Source of the DNA: Candidatus Villigracilis adiacens
GTDB taxonomy: Bacteria; Chloroflexota; Anaerolineae; Anaerolineales; Villigracilaceae
Reading direction: 5' to 3'
NCBI GenBank assembly: GCA_016703605.1
Contig: JADJBU010000017.1
Coordinates: 1-64,000 of the forward strand
Length of the DNA: 64,000 nt
A program made the position numbers and the translations under genes. Positions 24,299-32,813 of the stretch are shown piece by piece (the stretch's first letter is position 1; each line of letters opens with the position of its first letter). Under the pieces are notes generated by a model, which was not told the origin of the DNA, searched no databases, and saw nothing but the letters and a program-made list of their open reading frames with translations.

Positions 24299-25783
24299 TT
24301 AATTCACATCAATAGAAATATTAAATGGAATCAGCGGCAGCCACTTCCACCACGAAGGCGTGATAATGATCTCCGGTTCATTTTGCAGGGACAAAGTCTC
24401 CCTGACTGCCGCCGCCGCGCGACCGATCCCCCTACCGCGGATGAGGTTGTAGACCTGCATCAGGTCCACATCTCGTAATGTGGCTTGTGATGCCTGCAAC
24501 GCGAAGCGGGTGATGCCGGTCGAATCGGTGAACGGAGTCTCGAGCGGCGCAAGGGTCATCTCGCCGTTTGGGGAAAATCCCTGCGGGATGGCGGCCCTCA
24601 CCGCGGAACCGACAAGGGCTTCAAGATGATCCGCCAGAATGTAATGCGCCGTAAACTCTGCCTGCAATGATAAAGTCACCTCCGCGCCCGCCTGACCCGC
24701 CGGGGGTGAATATACTTCGTTTTGAATCGTTACAACCTTCAAGGTGTCTGCGATAAACAAGTCGCCTGCGCCAAGACCGGCGCGGATTTGTTCTTCCGCA
24801 AGATTGCGCAATTCGTTCAAAGCCTCCTCGCGCAATCTTGAACGGTCCGCTTCGGTCGCGCCGGGGACGTCTTCATTCGTACCGCCCGAGGTTGGCTCCG
24901 GGTTCGTAACCTTCACCGAAAGCCCAAGCGTCCCTTCGATGATCGTGATCGCGTTCGCTTCGACATTTCCAATTTCGCCAGCCTCCGCCGCCTCTATCTT
25001 AACCTCGACAATTTCATCCGAACCTGCGGGCAGCCGCGCATCGTTCAACGTGACAAACCGGGCGAGCGTATTCGTCGTCACCACCGTCCCAGCCGGGATG
25101 AGAATCTCCTCCGCGCCCGAGTTCGCGAACTGGGCAATGCCGGTCGCTTTCGACCTGGGCGCTGAAATAAGGCTCGACACAACAAGAGTCCGCTCATGAG
25201 AGACCGTCATCGAAACCGTCTGCGCGGGGATCTCCCCGTTCAGGGATACCGCTTCCACCGCCGGGCTGGCATTGACGGGAATGGTCAAAGAAATAACCTG
25301 CGCTTCGGGATTCAAAACCACCTCGGCTCGCGGGATGAACAAACCTGCCAGCGCCAGAACAGCCGCGACCCCCGTTGCGAACGCAAGCACCCGCCCCGGA
25401 AGGGATGTTCTCCACGCGGGTTCTTTGAGTTGGACATTTTCCCGCAGAAGACGCAAGCCCTTACGCGGAGGCCGCGGTTCTTTCCGCGCCCGGGGCGGTG
25501 ACTCAGCCCAGGCATTCAACTGCGCCGCAGCCGCAGACTTGAAAACCGGAATCCCGAGCGACTCGGCATCCCGCCGCACGTTGTTCCATTTGGTCACCAG
25601 ACCCAACTGCGCCCCAAGCGAATCCGCGTGACGCTGCAGGACTTTCAAATCCAGCAGGCGCAGCGAGACCTTCTCGTATTTGGGCCACACCAGCAAAATG
25701 CGCGGAGTCTTCGCCCACGACAATTTATCGCGGACGGAGATCAGGTCGTCGTGAGATTCGAGGGTGATGATTTTGGTTTTCAA
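24299..25783 (-). CDS. Baseplate J/gp47-like domain protein
   Basis: 494 aa. An N-terminal cytoplasmic part (about 1-125) with WPKYEKVSLRLLDLKVLQRHA and a basic Arg/Pro-rich linker, one membrane segment (about 133-152, LAFATGVAAVLALAGLFIP), then a beta-rich extracytoplasmic region with the baseplate-J-like motif ATGIAQFANSGAEEILIPAGTVV...RFVTL and EAAEAGEIGNVEANAI. Related proteins are found outside phages in Chloroflexi and cyanobacteria. No other tail genes are near, so this is not read as a phage or injection system. Function unknown. Confidence 0.72.
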   Translation of the reverse strand: MKTKIITLESHDDLISVRDKLSWAKTPRILLVWPKYEKVSLRLLDLKVLQRHADSLGAQLGLVTKWNNVRRDAESLGIPVFKSAAAAQLNAWAESPPRARKEPRPPRKGLRLLRENVQLKEPAWRTSLPGRVLAFATGVAAVLALAGLFIPRAEVVLNPEAQVISLTIPVNASPAVEAVSLNGEIPAQTVSMTVSHERTLVVSSLISAPRSKATGIAQFANSGAEEILIPAGTVVTTNTLARFVTLNDARLPAGSDEIVEVKIEAAEAGEIGNVEANAITIIEGTLGLSVKVTNPEPTSGGTNEDVPGATEADRSRLREEALNELRNLAEEQIRAGLGAGDLFIADTLKVVTIQNEVYSPPAGQAGAEVTLSLQAEFTAHYILADHLEALVGSAVRAAIPQGFSPNGEMTLAPLETPFTDSTGITRFALQASQATLRDVDLMQVYNLIRGRGIGRAAAAVRETLSLQNEPEIIITPSWWKWLPLIPFNISIDVN

Positions 25784-25851
25784 GGGGTAGTTTGGTGGTC
25801 AATTGGTCAATTGGTCTTTTGGTCGGATGGTCTGGTAGTCGAATGGTCGTT
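25784..25851. repeat. Degenerate GGTC-type repeats
   Basis: Irregular repeats of TTGGTCAA / TGGTCGGATGGTCTGGTAGTCGAATGGTCG style occupy the 68 bp between the nifS-like gene and the baseplate-J-like gene. Low complexity, probably slippage-derived. Confidence 0.45.
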
Positions 25852-26997
25852 TCAACGATTCAGGTTTCTTGCTTTTTCGATGAGGGGTGGCAATGATTCA
25901 AGGAAAGATTCGACATGCTGCGGGGTTGTATCCATGCCAAGTGTGATTCGCAGCGAACCCAACGCCCAGTCATTGGAATAGCCCAATGCCTTGATGACCT
26001 CGCTCGGTTCTGGGTTGCCGGTCTTGCAGGCAGACCCGGAGGAGCAGGCAAATCCCGCCGCATCGAGCAGTTGCAGGAGCAGGTTGCCGTCCACATCCTT
26101 GAAGACGAACGAAGCGTGATTGGGCAGGCGTTTTTCGGGCTGCCCCGTAAGTTTCGAGTCGGGGATCGATTCCAGAACCGTCCCAATGATGTGATCCCTC
26201 AACGGCTTGACGTGCGCCGTCCGCGCCTCGCGTTCTTCGGCGGCGAGTTTCAACGCTTCGGCAAAACCGACGATATACGGCACGTTATGAGTCCCAGCCC
26301 GCAGGCTGAACTCCTGGCTCCCGCCGGTAAGATGCGGAACCAGATTCGTCCCCTTGCGGACGTACAACGCGCCGACCCCTTTTGGTCCGTAGAATTTATG
26401 CCCGCCCAGCGACATCAAATCCACACCGAGTTTGGTCACATCCACATCGAGATAGGCGGCGGCTTGCACGGCATCGGTGTGGAAGAGGATGTTGTTTGCC
26501 TTCGCCGTTGCTGCCAAATCCGCAATCGGGTTGATCGTGCCGATCTCATTGTTGGCATACATCACCGAAGCCATGGTCGTGTTATTGCAAACCGCCTTTG
26601 CCAGCGACTCAACTGTGACCATGCCATGCCCGTCCACGTCCAGCCATTCGAGCAGGAAGCCGAATTCCTTTTCGAGTTGAATCGCCGTCTTGCTCACGGC
26701 GGGATGCTCGGTCTTCGCCGTCAGGATCCATTTGGTCGAATCTTTGCGCGCCGTCATCGCGCCGCGCAAGGCAAGGTTATCCGCTTCGGAGCCGCCGGAG
26801 GTGAAGACGATCTCATCGGGGCGGCATCCCAGAACAGACGCGACCTTCTCCCGCGCCTCATCCACCGCCGACTCGGCTTTCTGCCCAAAGCGGTGAATGG
26901 ACGACGGATTCCCAAACGACTCGCGGAAATACGGCATCATCTTCGCAAGCACGCTCTTGTGGATGGGAGTGGTGGCGGCATAATCCAGATAAATCAT
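25852..26997 (-). CDS. Cysteine desulfurase (NifS/IscS family)
   Basis: 381 aa PLP enzyme that removes sulfur from cysteine for Fe-S clusters and thio-modifications. Visible: MIYLDYAATTPIHKSVL, the cofactor region TSGGSEADNLAL, TAKTEHPAV, the Schiff-base Lys in SLGGHKFYGPKGVGALY, and the catalytic Cys loop CSSGSACKTGNPEPS. The ATG at 26997 begins exactly at the family start and lies 7 nt after a TATAAT box; the longer frame to 27069 runs through palindromic repeats. First gene of the minus-strand run down to the hydrolase at 21744. No iscU is present next to it. Confidence 0.93.
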   Translation of the reverse strand: MIYLDYAATTPIHKSVLAKMMPYFRESFGNPSSIHRFGQKAESAVDEAREKVASVLGCRPDEIVFTSGGSEADNLALRGAMTARKDSTKWILTAKTEHPAVSKTAIQLEKEFGFLLEWLDVDGHGMVTVESLAKAVCNNTTMASVMYANNEIGTINPIADLAATAKANNILFHTDAVQAAAYLDVDVTKLGVDLMSLGGHKFYGPKGVGALYVRKGTNLVPHLTGGSQEFSLRAGTHNVPYIVGFAEALKLAAEEREARTAHVKPLRDHIIGTVLESIPDSKLTGQPEKRLPNHASFVFKDVDGNLLLQLLDAAGFACSSGSACKTGNPEPSEVIKALGYSNDWALGSLRITLGMDTTPQHVESFLESLPPLIEKARNLNR

Positions 26998-27004
26998 GGC
27001 TGGG

Positions 27005-27010
27005 ATTATA
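27005..27010 (-). promoter_or_regulatory. -10 box of the cysteine desulfurase gene, leaderless type
   Basis: On the minus strand TATAAT is followed by 7 nt and then the ATG, with no Shine-Dalgarno. Transcription would start at or near the A of the start codon. Confidence 0.55.
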
Positions 27011-27034
27011 CCCGCGCAGAGGGTGCGTCGCAGT

Positions 27035-27137
27035 ACGACAAAGTTCACTTTGTCCCGCCGCTTTCGCAAGGTAAACCTTGCGGTACAACAAAGTTCACTT
27101 TGTCACCCCGCCATCGCAAGGTGAACCTTGCAGTACA
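27035..27137. repeat. Duplicated pair of palindromes
   Basis: Two near-identical units. Each holds ACAAAGTTCACTTTGT (7-bp arms, TC centre) and GCAAGGTGAACCTTGC or its variant (7-bp arms), ending GTAC. A relative with GCAAACTTCAGTTTGC is at 39785-39840. Confidence 0.75.
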
Positions 27138-27146
27138 TGAGAATGA

Positions 27147-27158
27147 TAAAATCACCTC
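27147..27158 (+). promoter_or_regulatory. TAAAAT box 6 nt before the ATG (leaderless type)
   Basis: TAAAAT (27147-27152), then CACCTC, then ATG at 27159. The same box and spacing, including ACCTC before the ATG, occur before der. Confidence 0.5.
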
Positions 27159-28799
27159 ATGCGTAATCACTGGCTGAGAATTACGGGAGGATTTTTCGGA
27201 ACCATCGTCATCCTCCTGATGCTATTTGCGAATCAACTGGGGCTGGAAAGTTTCCCCACCTGGGGGGCGCGCCGGACGGCGATATTGCTCGCCGGGTTTT
27301 TGCTGGTCGTCGTTTCCCTGCTCTACCGCGAAGACAACTTCATCGGCAGGACTCTCAACTCAACCGGCGGGCGTTTTTATATCGCGCTCCTTGCGCTGAA
27401 CGCGGGCATCGTCCTCACCTACCTCTGGTTCGCCTCAGACGGATTATGGAAATCCCTGCCCAACGAGACAGACTACATCGACCTGCAAGCGAACGCCTTT
27501 GCCAAAGGTCAGATCGAACTGGACGTTCAACCTGACCCGGCATTATTGGAGTTCAAAGATGAAAGCCTGTACGAACCCGTCAACCGCGAAGGGATTCCCG
27601 TTTTGTGGGACGCGACTCTTTACAACGAAAAATACTATCTCTACTGGGGTCCCGCGCCCGCGCTCGTCATCGCCCCGATCAAATTGATCCACAAGGAAGA
27701 CCTCGGCGATAAACTGCTTTGCCTGCTCTTTCTTGCCGGGACACTTCTTTTCCTCAACCTCATCATCCTTTATTTGCGAAAGAGATATTTCGAGCACATC
27801 CCGCATTGGGCGATTCTCGCCGCGGTCGCATTTGCGGGCTTGGTCAACCCAATGCCGTATGTGCTGGTCGAGGGACGCATCTACGAAGCCGCCATCGTCG
27901 CCGCGCAATTCTTCCTCGTGGGTGGATTTTATTTCCTCCTGCCCGCGCTCGATAAACCGACGAAGTTCCGCCTCATCCTCGCCGGGACCTTTTTCGCCCT
28001 CGCCATCGGTTCGCGTACGACGGTTCTTCCCGCCATCGGTCTGCTCTCGATCCTTTTCCTCATCTGGGCGATTCAAACCCAACGCCCACTCCTTATCCCC
28101 ATCCTGATTTCGTTCGCCGCTCCCCTCCTGGTCGGCGGATTGATGTATGGCTGGTACAACCATGCGCGGTTCGATTCATTTACCGAGTTCGGTTATCGCT
28201 ATCAACTCACCAGTTACAACCTGTACGAAAAGATCGGCGAAACTTTTGCCATCGAATACATCCCGCCCAATCTCTACAAAACCATCCTCAACCCGCTCGA
28301 AAGACGCGACACCTTCCCGCGCCTCTTCCCCACCCGCTGGTCGGGTCCCGGCTGGCTGACGGACTATCATCCCAAAATGTACCTGACCTACACCGAAAAC
28401 ATCACAGGGATTCTCGTCAGCAGTCCATTCGCCCTGCTTGCCCTGCTATCATTCGTCAAGCCGCGGAAAGACCTGCGCTGGGTTTTGGCTTCGCTCTCTA
28501 TCTCCTTTCTCGCCGTCTTCTTCACCCTGCAAGCCTTCTTCTTTATCGCCATGCGCTACATGCTCGACGCAATTCCAACCCTCAGCCTGCTTGCCGTGAT
28601 CGGGTTCTGGCATGGGTTCGACGTGTTCAAAAATCAAAAAGCCTACACGGTTGCGGCTTCCATCGTCCTGATGTTCACCATCGCCGTCAGTCTGATCATT
28701 TCCTACTCCGGTAATTTGGAGTTATTCCGCATCCACAACCCCGACCTCGTCCAGCGCCTGGCATGGACGTTCGATACCCTCTTCAAATATTCACGGTAA
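27159..28799 (+). CDS. Polytopic membrane protein, GT39/PMT-like architecture
   Basis: 546 aa with about 11-12 hydrophobic segments. A first periplasmic loop holds NETDYIDLQANAFAKGQ and an acidic DATLYNEKYYLYWGP, resembling the layout of lipid-linked-sugar mannosyltransferases (acidic residues and aromatics in loop 1). The C-terminal part has LQAFFFIAMRYMLDAIPTLSLL (an RY-x-LDAIP motif seen in such proteins). No donor or acceptor can be named. Monocistronic. Confidence 0.7.
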   Translation: MRNHWLRITGGFFGTIVILLMLFANQLGLESFPTWGARRTAILLAGFLLVVVSLLYREDNFIGRTLNSTGGRFYIALLALNAGIVLTYLWFASDGLWKSLPNETDYIDLQANAFAKGQIELDVQPDPALLEFKDESLYEPVNREGIPVLWDATLYNEKYYLYWGPAPALVIAPIKLIHKEDLGDKLLCLLFLAGTLLFLNLIILYLRKRYFEHIPHWAILAAVAFAGLVNPMPYVLVEGRIYEAAIVAAQFFLVGGFYFLLPALDKPTKFRLILAGTFFALAIGSRTTVLPAIGLLSILFLIWAIQTQRPLLIPILISFAAPLLVGGLMYGWYNHARFDSFTEFGYRYQLTSYNLYEKIGETFAIEYIPPNLYKTILNPLERRDTFPRLFPTRWSGPGWLTDYHPKMYLTYTENITGILVSSPFALLALLSFVKPRKDLRWVLASLSISFLAVFFTLQAFFFIAMRYMLDAIPTLSLLAVIGFWHGFDVFKNQKAYTVAASIVLMFTIAVSLIISYSGNLELFRIHNPDLVQRLAWTFDTLFKYSR

Positions 28800-28946
28800 C
28801 TTTAATTGCAACTACCCGGCATAACGAAAACATGAGGGTAACATCATTATCAAAATCGGCTCTTCCGTAATCGACGGGAAAGAGCTTTACCACGAAGGTC
28901 ACAAAGTACACAAATTTTCAACCTGCCGCCGTCGCGCATCCCCACA
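28800..28946. other. Convergent gap with possible hairpin
   Basis: 147 bp between convergent genes. GCTCTT...AAGAGC arms (about 28859-28889) with CCGT/ACGG inside form an imperfect stem that may act as a terminator. A CACGAAGGTCACAAAG repeat fragment follows. Confidence 0.4.
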
Positions 28947-29462
28947 TCACAACAGCCCGATCATCACCTTGTTCGGGCGCACCAGAAGCATCGGCACGCT
29001 GAGATTCAACTGCGGCACATAGGGATTCGTAATCTCCGCCTCGTACAACGACATCCAGGTCGTATTCATCACATCCAGTCCGGCGGCAATATCCGTGGCG
29101 GTCGAAATGCGCAGGAGCGATTTGATCTCGAACGACCCCGCCAGCGCCTGCACGGGCTGCATCCGCCGGTTGGCTTCCGAAGCGTCGTAATCGAGCGAGT
29201 CATGCGCAGGCGGCGCCAGGTGAAAGGCAATCACCTCGGAAGTGGGAATGAAGACCTCCTCTTTCGCATACGTGCGCGGCGGCGAACCTGCCAGCTGAAT
29301 AATGTTTCCCTTGAAAACATGGATGAAATTCGGCACGCCCTGCGTCCGCAGCCAGATGCTGACGCGCGCCGATTCCCGCAGGACGATTTCCCCGCGTATC
29401 AATGAAGTTTGGGTATAAACAAAAACAGTGGATGATTTTTCGTCCGGCGCAAGTTCTCTCAT
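28947..29462 (-). CDS. Conserved-looking protein of unknown function
   Basis: 171 aa, not recognised. Beta-rich, no signal peptide and no membrane segment. STVFVYTQTSLIRGEIVLRE, SIWLRTQGVPNFIHVFKGNI and EVFIPTSEVIAFHLAP suggest a PilZ/Sm-like barrel in the N-terminal half. The C-terminal half (LNLSVPMLLVRPNKVMIGLL) looks like a separate strand-rich tail. A TATAAT box lies upstream on the minus strand (about 29485) and AGGAG is between it and the ATG. Confidence 0.6.
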   Translation of the reverse strand: MRELAPDEKSSTVFVYTQTSLIRGEIVLRESARVSIWLRTQGVPNFIHVFKGNIIQLAGSPPRTYAKEEVFIPTSEVIAFHLAPPAHDSLDYDASEANRRMQPVQALAGSFEIKSLLRISTATDIAAGLDVMNTTWMSLYEAEITNPYVPQLNLSVPMLLVRPNKVMIGLL

Positions 29463-29552
29463 GAGGATACTCCTGCGTAAATTATACCCGCCTCAATACC
29501 CATCCGCGCCCTTCCTTGAGAGTCGGGACTCGTTTATACTCGCGCAACCAAT

Positions 29553-31262
29553 ATGAAACCGGATAAACACTGGAACGTCCCGCCCCGCGTCACGCCCGAA
29601 GCCGACTCAGCCCTGTCGGCATTTCCCCCGCTGCTGCGTCAAATCCTTTTCAACCGCGGCTTCGCCGACGACCCCTCCGCAAGGGCTTTTTTACGCGGCG
29701 AACCGAACATAAACACCGACCCGTTCCAGATGACCGGCATGAAAACCGCCGTCGAACGCATCCATGCCGGCATTCAAAACCGGGAGTCAATCGCCATCTA
29801 CGGCGACTATGACGTGGACGGAGTCACCGCCACCGCCCTGCTGGTCGAAGCGCTCAAATCGCTCGGCGCGGACGCACGCGGATACATCCCCAACCGCTTC
29901 GAAGAAGGCTACGGCTTGAACAACAACGCCCTCGAAGAATTAAAGGCGGACGGCGTCAGCCTGGTCCTCACCGTAGACTGCGGCATCCGCTCGCCAAACG
30001 AAGCGGCTCACGCCCGGACCCTGGGCTTGGACCTCATTATCAGCGACCACCACCACCCCGACGATGAAAACCTGCCCGCCGCGCTGGCGGTCATCAACCC
30101 CAAACAGCGCGGGGATATTTACCCCGATAAAGACTTAGCCGGTGTTGGAATTGCCTACAAGATCGCCGAAGCCTTGTTGGGAAATGAAGAAAAAACATCG
30201 CTGGCAATACTCAACTCACTGCTCGACCTGGTCGCCCTCGGAACCGTTGCAGACCTGGCTCCCCTCGTTGGCGAAAACCGCGTGCTGGTCAAAAAGGGAC
30301 TACGCCAGATGCAGCAGACAACCCGGCAGGGATTATTCTCCCTTGCGGCGGTTTCAGAAGTCACGCTGCGCAAGGTCAACGCCGGGCACATCGGCTTCAT
30401 GCTTGGTCCGCGTTTGAATGCGGCAGGCAGATTAAAGGAAGCCCTGGCAGCTTTCGAATTGCTCACCACAACCGACGTTTTCAAAGCAGGCGAGCTCGCC
30501 CAGCAGTTGGACATGCAGAACCGCGAACGCCAGCGCATCACCCGCGACATGCAAACCCGCGCCGAAGAAATGGTCCTCAGCGAAGACCCCGATGCGTTTT
30601 TATTTTTTGCCGCGCATGAAAGCTTCAACCCCGGCGTGGTCGGGCTTGCCGCCTCGCGCCTCACAGAGAAGTACTACCGTCCGGCCATCGTTGCAGCCGC
30701 TGGCGAAGAAGAGACGCGCGGCTCCTGCCGTTCCATCCCCGAATTCCACATCACAGACGCGCTTGACCAATGCGCCGATCTGCTTGTGCGGCACGGCGGT
30801 CATGCGGCGGCGGCGGGATTCACCGTCCGCAACGAAAACCTGCCTGCGTTGGTAGCGCGGTTAAAAAACATCGCCAAAGAAAAACTTTCAGGAACAGAAC
30901 TCAAGCCCACCCTTACGGCAGATGCGGAGGTCGATCTCTCCGAGATGCGCCCGGAGGTATACGAGAAGGGACTCAAATACCTCGAACCCACCGGCTACGG
31001 CAACAGGGAAGCCGCTTTCGTGGCGCGGAATGTCAAGGTCAAGAGTTCTCGAACCGTCGGCGCGGACGGCAAGCATTTGAAGTTATCCGTGGAAGACGAG
31101 AAAGGGGTCATTCACGACTCCATCGGTTTCCGACTCGGAGACTGGCACAAATCCATGCCCAAACGGGTGGACCTGCTTTTCACCTACGAGCCGAACGAAT
31201 ACAACGGGCGCATAACTTATCAATTAAACCTGAAAGATTTGAAGCCCGCGACCGGGCATTAA
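29553..31262 (+). CDS. recJ: Single-stranded-DNA-specific exonuclease RecJ
   Basis: 569 aa 5'-3' ssDNA exonuclease used in recombination and repair. DHH motifs: IYGDYDVDGVTATALL, LTVDCGIRSPNEA, LIISDHHHPDDENLP and INPKQRGDIYPDKDLAGVGIAYK. The DHHA1 part contains GSCRSIPEFHITDALDQC and RHGGHAAAAGFT, and a C-terminal OB-like region ends the protein. A TATACT box lies 12 nt before the ATG. Confidence 0.95.
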   Translation: MKPDKHWNVPPRVTPEADSALSAFPPLLRQILFNRGFADDPSARAFLRGEPNINTDPFQMTGMKTAVERIHAGIQNRESIAIYGDYDVDGVTATALLVEALKSLGADARGYIPNRFEEGYGLNNNALEELKADGVSLVLTVDCGIRSPNEAAHARTLGLDLIISDHHHPDDENLPAALAVINPKQRGDIYPDKDLAGVGIAYKIAEALLGNEEKTSLAILNSLLDLVALGTVADLAPLVGENRVLVKKGLRQMQQTTRQGLFSLAAVSEVTLRKVNAGHIGFMLGPRLNAAGRLKEALAAFELLTTTDVFKAGELAQQLDMQNRERQRITRDMQTRAEEMVLSEDPDAFLFFAAHESFNPGVVGLAASRLTEKYYRPAIVAAAGEEETRGSCRSIPEFHITDALDQCADLLVRHGGHAAAAGFTVRNENLPALVARLKNIAKEKLSGTELKPTLTADAEVDLSEMRPEVYEKGLKYLEPTGYGNREAAFVARNVKVKSSRTVGADGKHLKLSVEDEKGVIHDSIGFRLGDWHKSMPKRVDLLFTYEPNEYNGRITYQLNLKDLKPATGH

Positions 31263-31280
31263 ACATACCTTACGCACCTG

Positions 31281-31349
31281 CCCTTCGACTACGCGCGGAA
31301 AGAGCGGAGTGACGAGTGAACGTCGAGGAGCGCAGTCGAAGGGCGTTTC
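31281..31349. repeat. Inverted repeat after recJ
   Basis: GCCCTTCGACTACGCGC on the left is mirrored by GAGCGCAGTCGAAGGGC on the right, with a short spacer that contains GAGCGGAGTGACGAGTG. Part of the TTCGACT-type palindromes frequent in this genome. Confidence 0.6.
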
Positions 31350-31379
31350 ATGCAGAAATATTAATTTGCGTTAGGTGAG

Positions 31380-31417
31380 TTATAAAAGAGACAGCCAAAC
31401 TGCTGTCTCTTTTATAA
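31380..31417. terminator. Bidirectional terminator between recJ and rhodanese gene
   Basis: A perfect 15-bp stem (arms TTATAAAAGAGACAG, 31380-31394, and its complement, 31403-31417) with an 8-base loop CCAAACTG. A and T runs within the arms suit both directions of the convergent pair. Confidence 0.9.
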
Positions 31418-31420
31418 GTT

Positions 31421-31762
31421 CTAATTCTGCACCGGCAACTTCGCCCGCCGCCAGGCAAGCATACCCCCTGAGACATTGAGCGCATTGAAACCTTCCTTCG
31501 CAAGCATCTTTGCAGCGGATGTACTGCGGTTGCCGGAGGCGCAAATGCAAACGATCTCGCGCCCCTTCGGCAATTCGCCCATCTTTCTTTGCAGTTCGTT
31601 GAGCGGAATCAACTTTGCCCCGGCGATATGCCCCGAGCGAAACTCATCCGGCTGGCGGACGTCCAAAACCAGCGGATGCTTGCCGAACTTCAGTTTTTCA
31701 TTCAATTCCTCCGCGGTGATACTCGGCACCGCAGGACCAAAAAGACCGGATAGAAATCCCAT
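31421..31762 (-). CDS. Rhodanese-like domain protein
   Basis: 113 aa single rhodanese domain. LVLDVRQPDEFRSGHIAGAKLIPL, the active-site loop CICASGNRSTSAA (Cys as persulfide carrier, six-residue loop) and LNVSGGMLAWRRAKLP are family marks. Likely sulfur carrier in the cytoplasm; a short hydrophobic N-terminus (MGFLSGLFGPAVP) is too short for a membrane anchor. Confidence 0.92.
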   Translation of the reverse strand: MGFLSGLFGPAVPSITAEELNEKLKFGKHPLVLDVRQPDEFRSGHIAGAKLIPLNELQRKMGELPKGREIVCICASGNRSTSAAKMLAKEGFNALNVSGGMLAWRRAKLPVQN

Positions 31763-31909
31763 ACTATACTGCCCTCCATGGCAATTTTTTTTTATTTCAA
31801 TTCACCTGCGCAGGAAGCGCGGCGCACCTGCCTGAAACAGCCTCTCACGAGTGGATTCGCCCTGTTCACTGGGCGCTCTGACCCGTTTGGTGCGATGCGC
31901 TGCCCGACA

Positions 31910-32732
31910 TCAGCGATTCAACTCATCCACGCGTTCGGGGATGGTAAAGTTCCTTATGGTGGTTCGATCCACCAGTCCCGGCAGGAAGCGGTTCATGAAT
32001 ACTGTAACGCTCCAAAGCCAGGGAATGATCCACATCCGGCGCGGATGGCGCACCAGTTTTACCACAGCTTCTCCCACCTGTTCAGCCGTCAACAGCATGA
32101 ACTTGGGTGTCGCGGCTTTTGTCTTGCGGTTGATTCCCGCATGTGACGCAAACTCGGTCGCCACGCCGCCGGGATAGACAAGTGAAACATCGATCCCCCA
32201 GGGTTTCACTTCGCGCCGCAGGGCTTCGGAAAATCCATGCACGGCATGTTTGGAGGCGGCGTAGATCGTATACGTAGGCGTGGCAACCAAACCCGCCATC
32301 GAACACATATTGACGATGCTGCCGCCGCGCTGTTTGATCATCACCGGCAGGACCTGCCGCGTCGTTTGGATGACCCCCATCACGTTCACGTCGAACTGCG
32401 CCTGAATGTCCTTCACCGGGTCGAGGTTTTCCAGCCAGTCCAGCCGCCCGAACCCGGCATTATTCACCAGCACATCAATGCGTCCGAATGTATCGAGCGT
32501 CTGGCTTACAAGTTTTTGAATATCCTCCAACTTCGAAAGGTCGGCTTTGAACAACGAAGGCCTGAGCGCCCGCGCCCATCGCTTCGATTTCTTTGGCAAG
32601 CGTTTCAAGTTTGTCCACGCGTCGCGCGGCGATAACGACCTTCGCGCCTTCGCGCCCAAACTGGCGGGCGGTGGCTTCTCCAATTCCCGAAGAAGCGCCG
32701 GTGACGATCACGACTTTACCTTTAATGTCCAT
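31910..32732 (-). pseudogene. Short-chain dehydrogenase/reductase, frameshifted
   Basis: The N-terminal part MDIKGKVVIVTGASSGIGEA (Rossmann TGxxxGIG) reads in one frame to QAFVV. The rest (KADLSKLEDIQKLVSQTLDTF, VNNAGFG, catalytic TYTIYAASKHAVHGFSEALR with Y-x3-K, and VYPGGVATEF) reads in another. Removing one base around 32549 restores a continuous SDR of about 274 aa. Either a recent disabling indel or an assembly error. The intact residues suggest that function was kept until recently. Substrate unknown. Confidence 0.8.
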
Positions 32733-32813
32733 GGGGTTCTCCTTGATGATGCGTGGGCTGCGTCCTCATTTTGGGCGTAACCTGGCGGCGGACAATATGA
32801 ATATGGTCCTACA

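Noticed and set aside
24299..25783. Phage tail or contractile injection module
   Set aside because: Only the baseplate-J-like domain is present, with a membrane segment and housekeeping neighbours (RuvX, MltG, NifS). No sheath, tube or spike genes.
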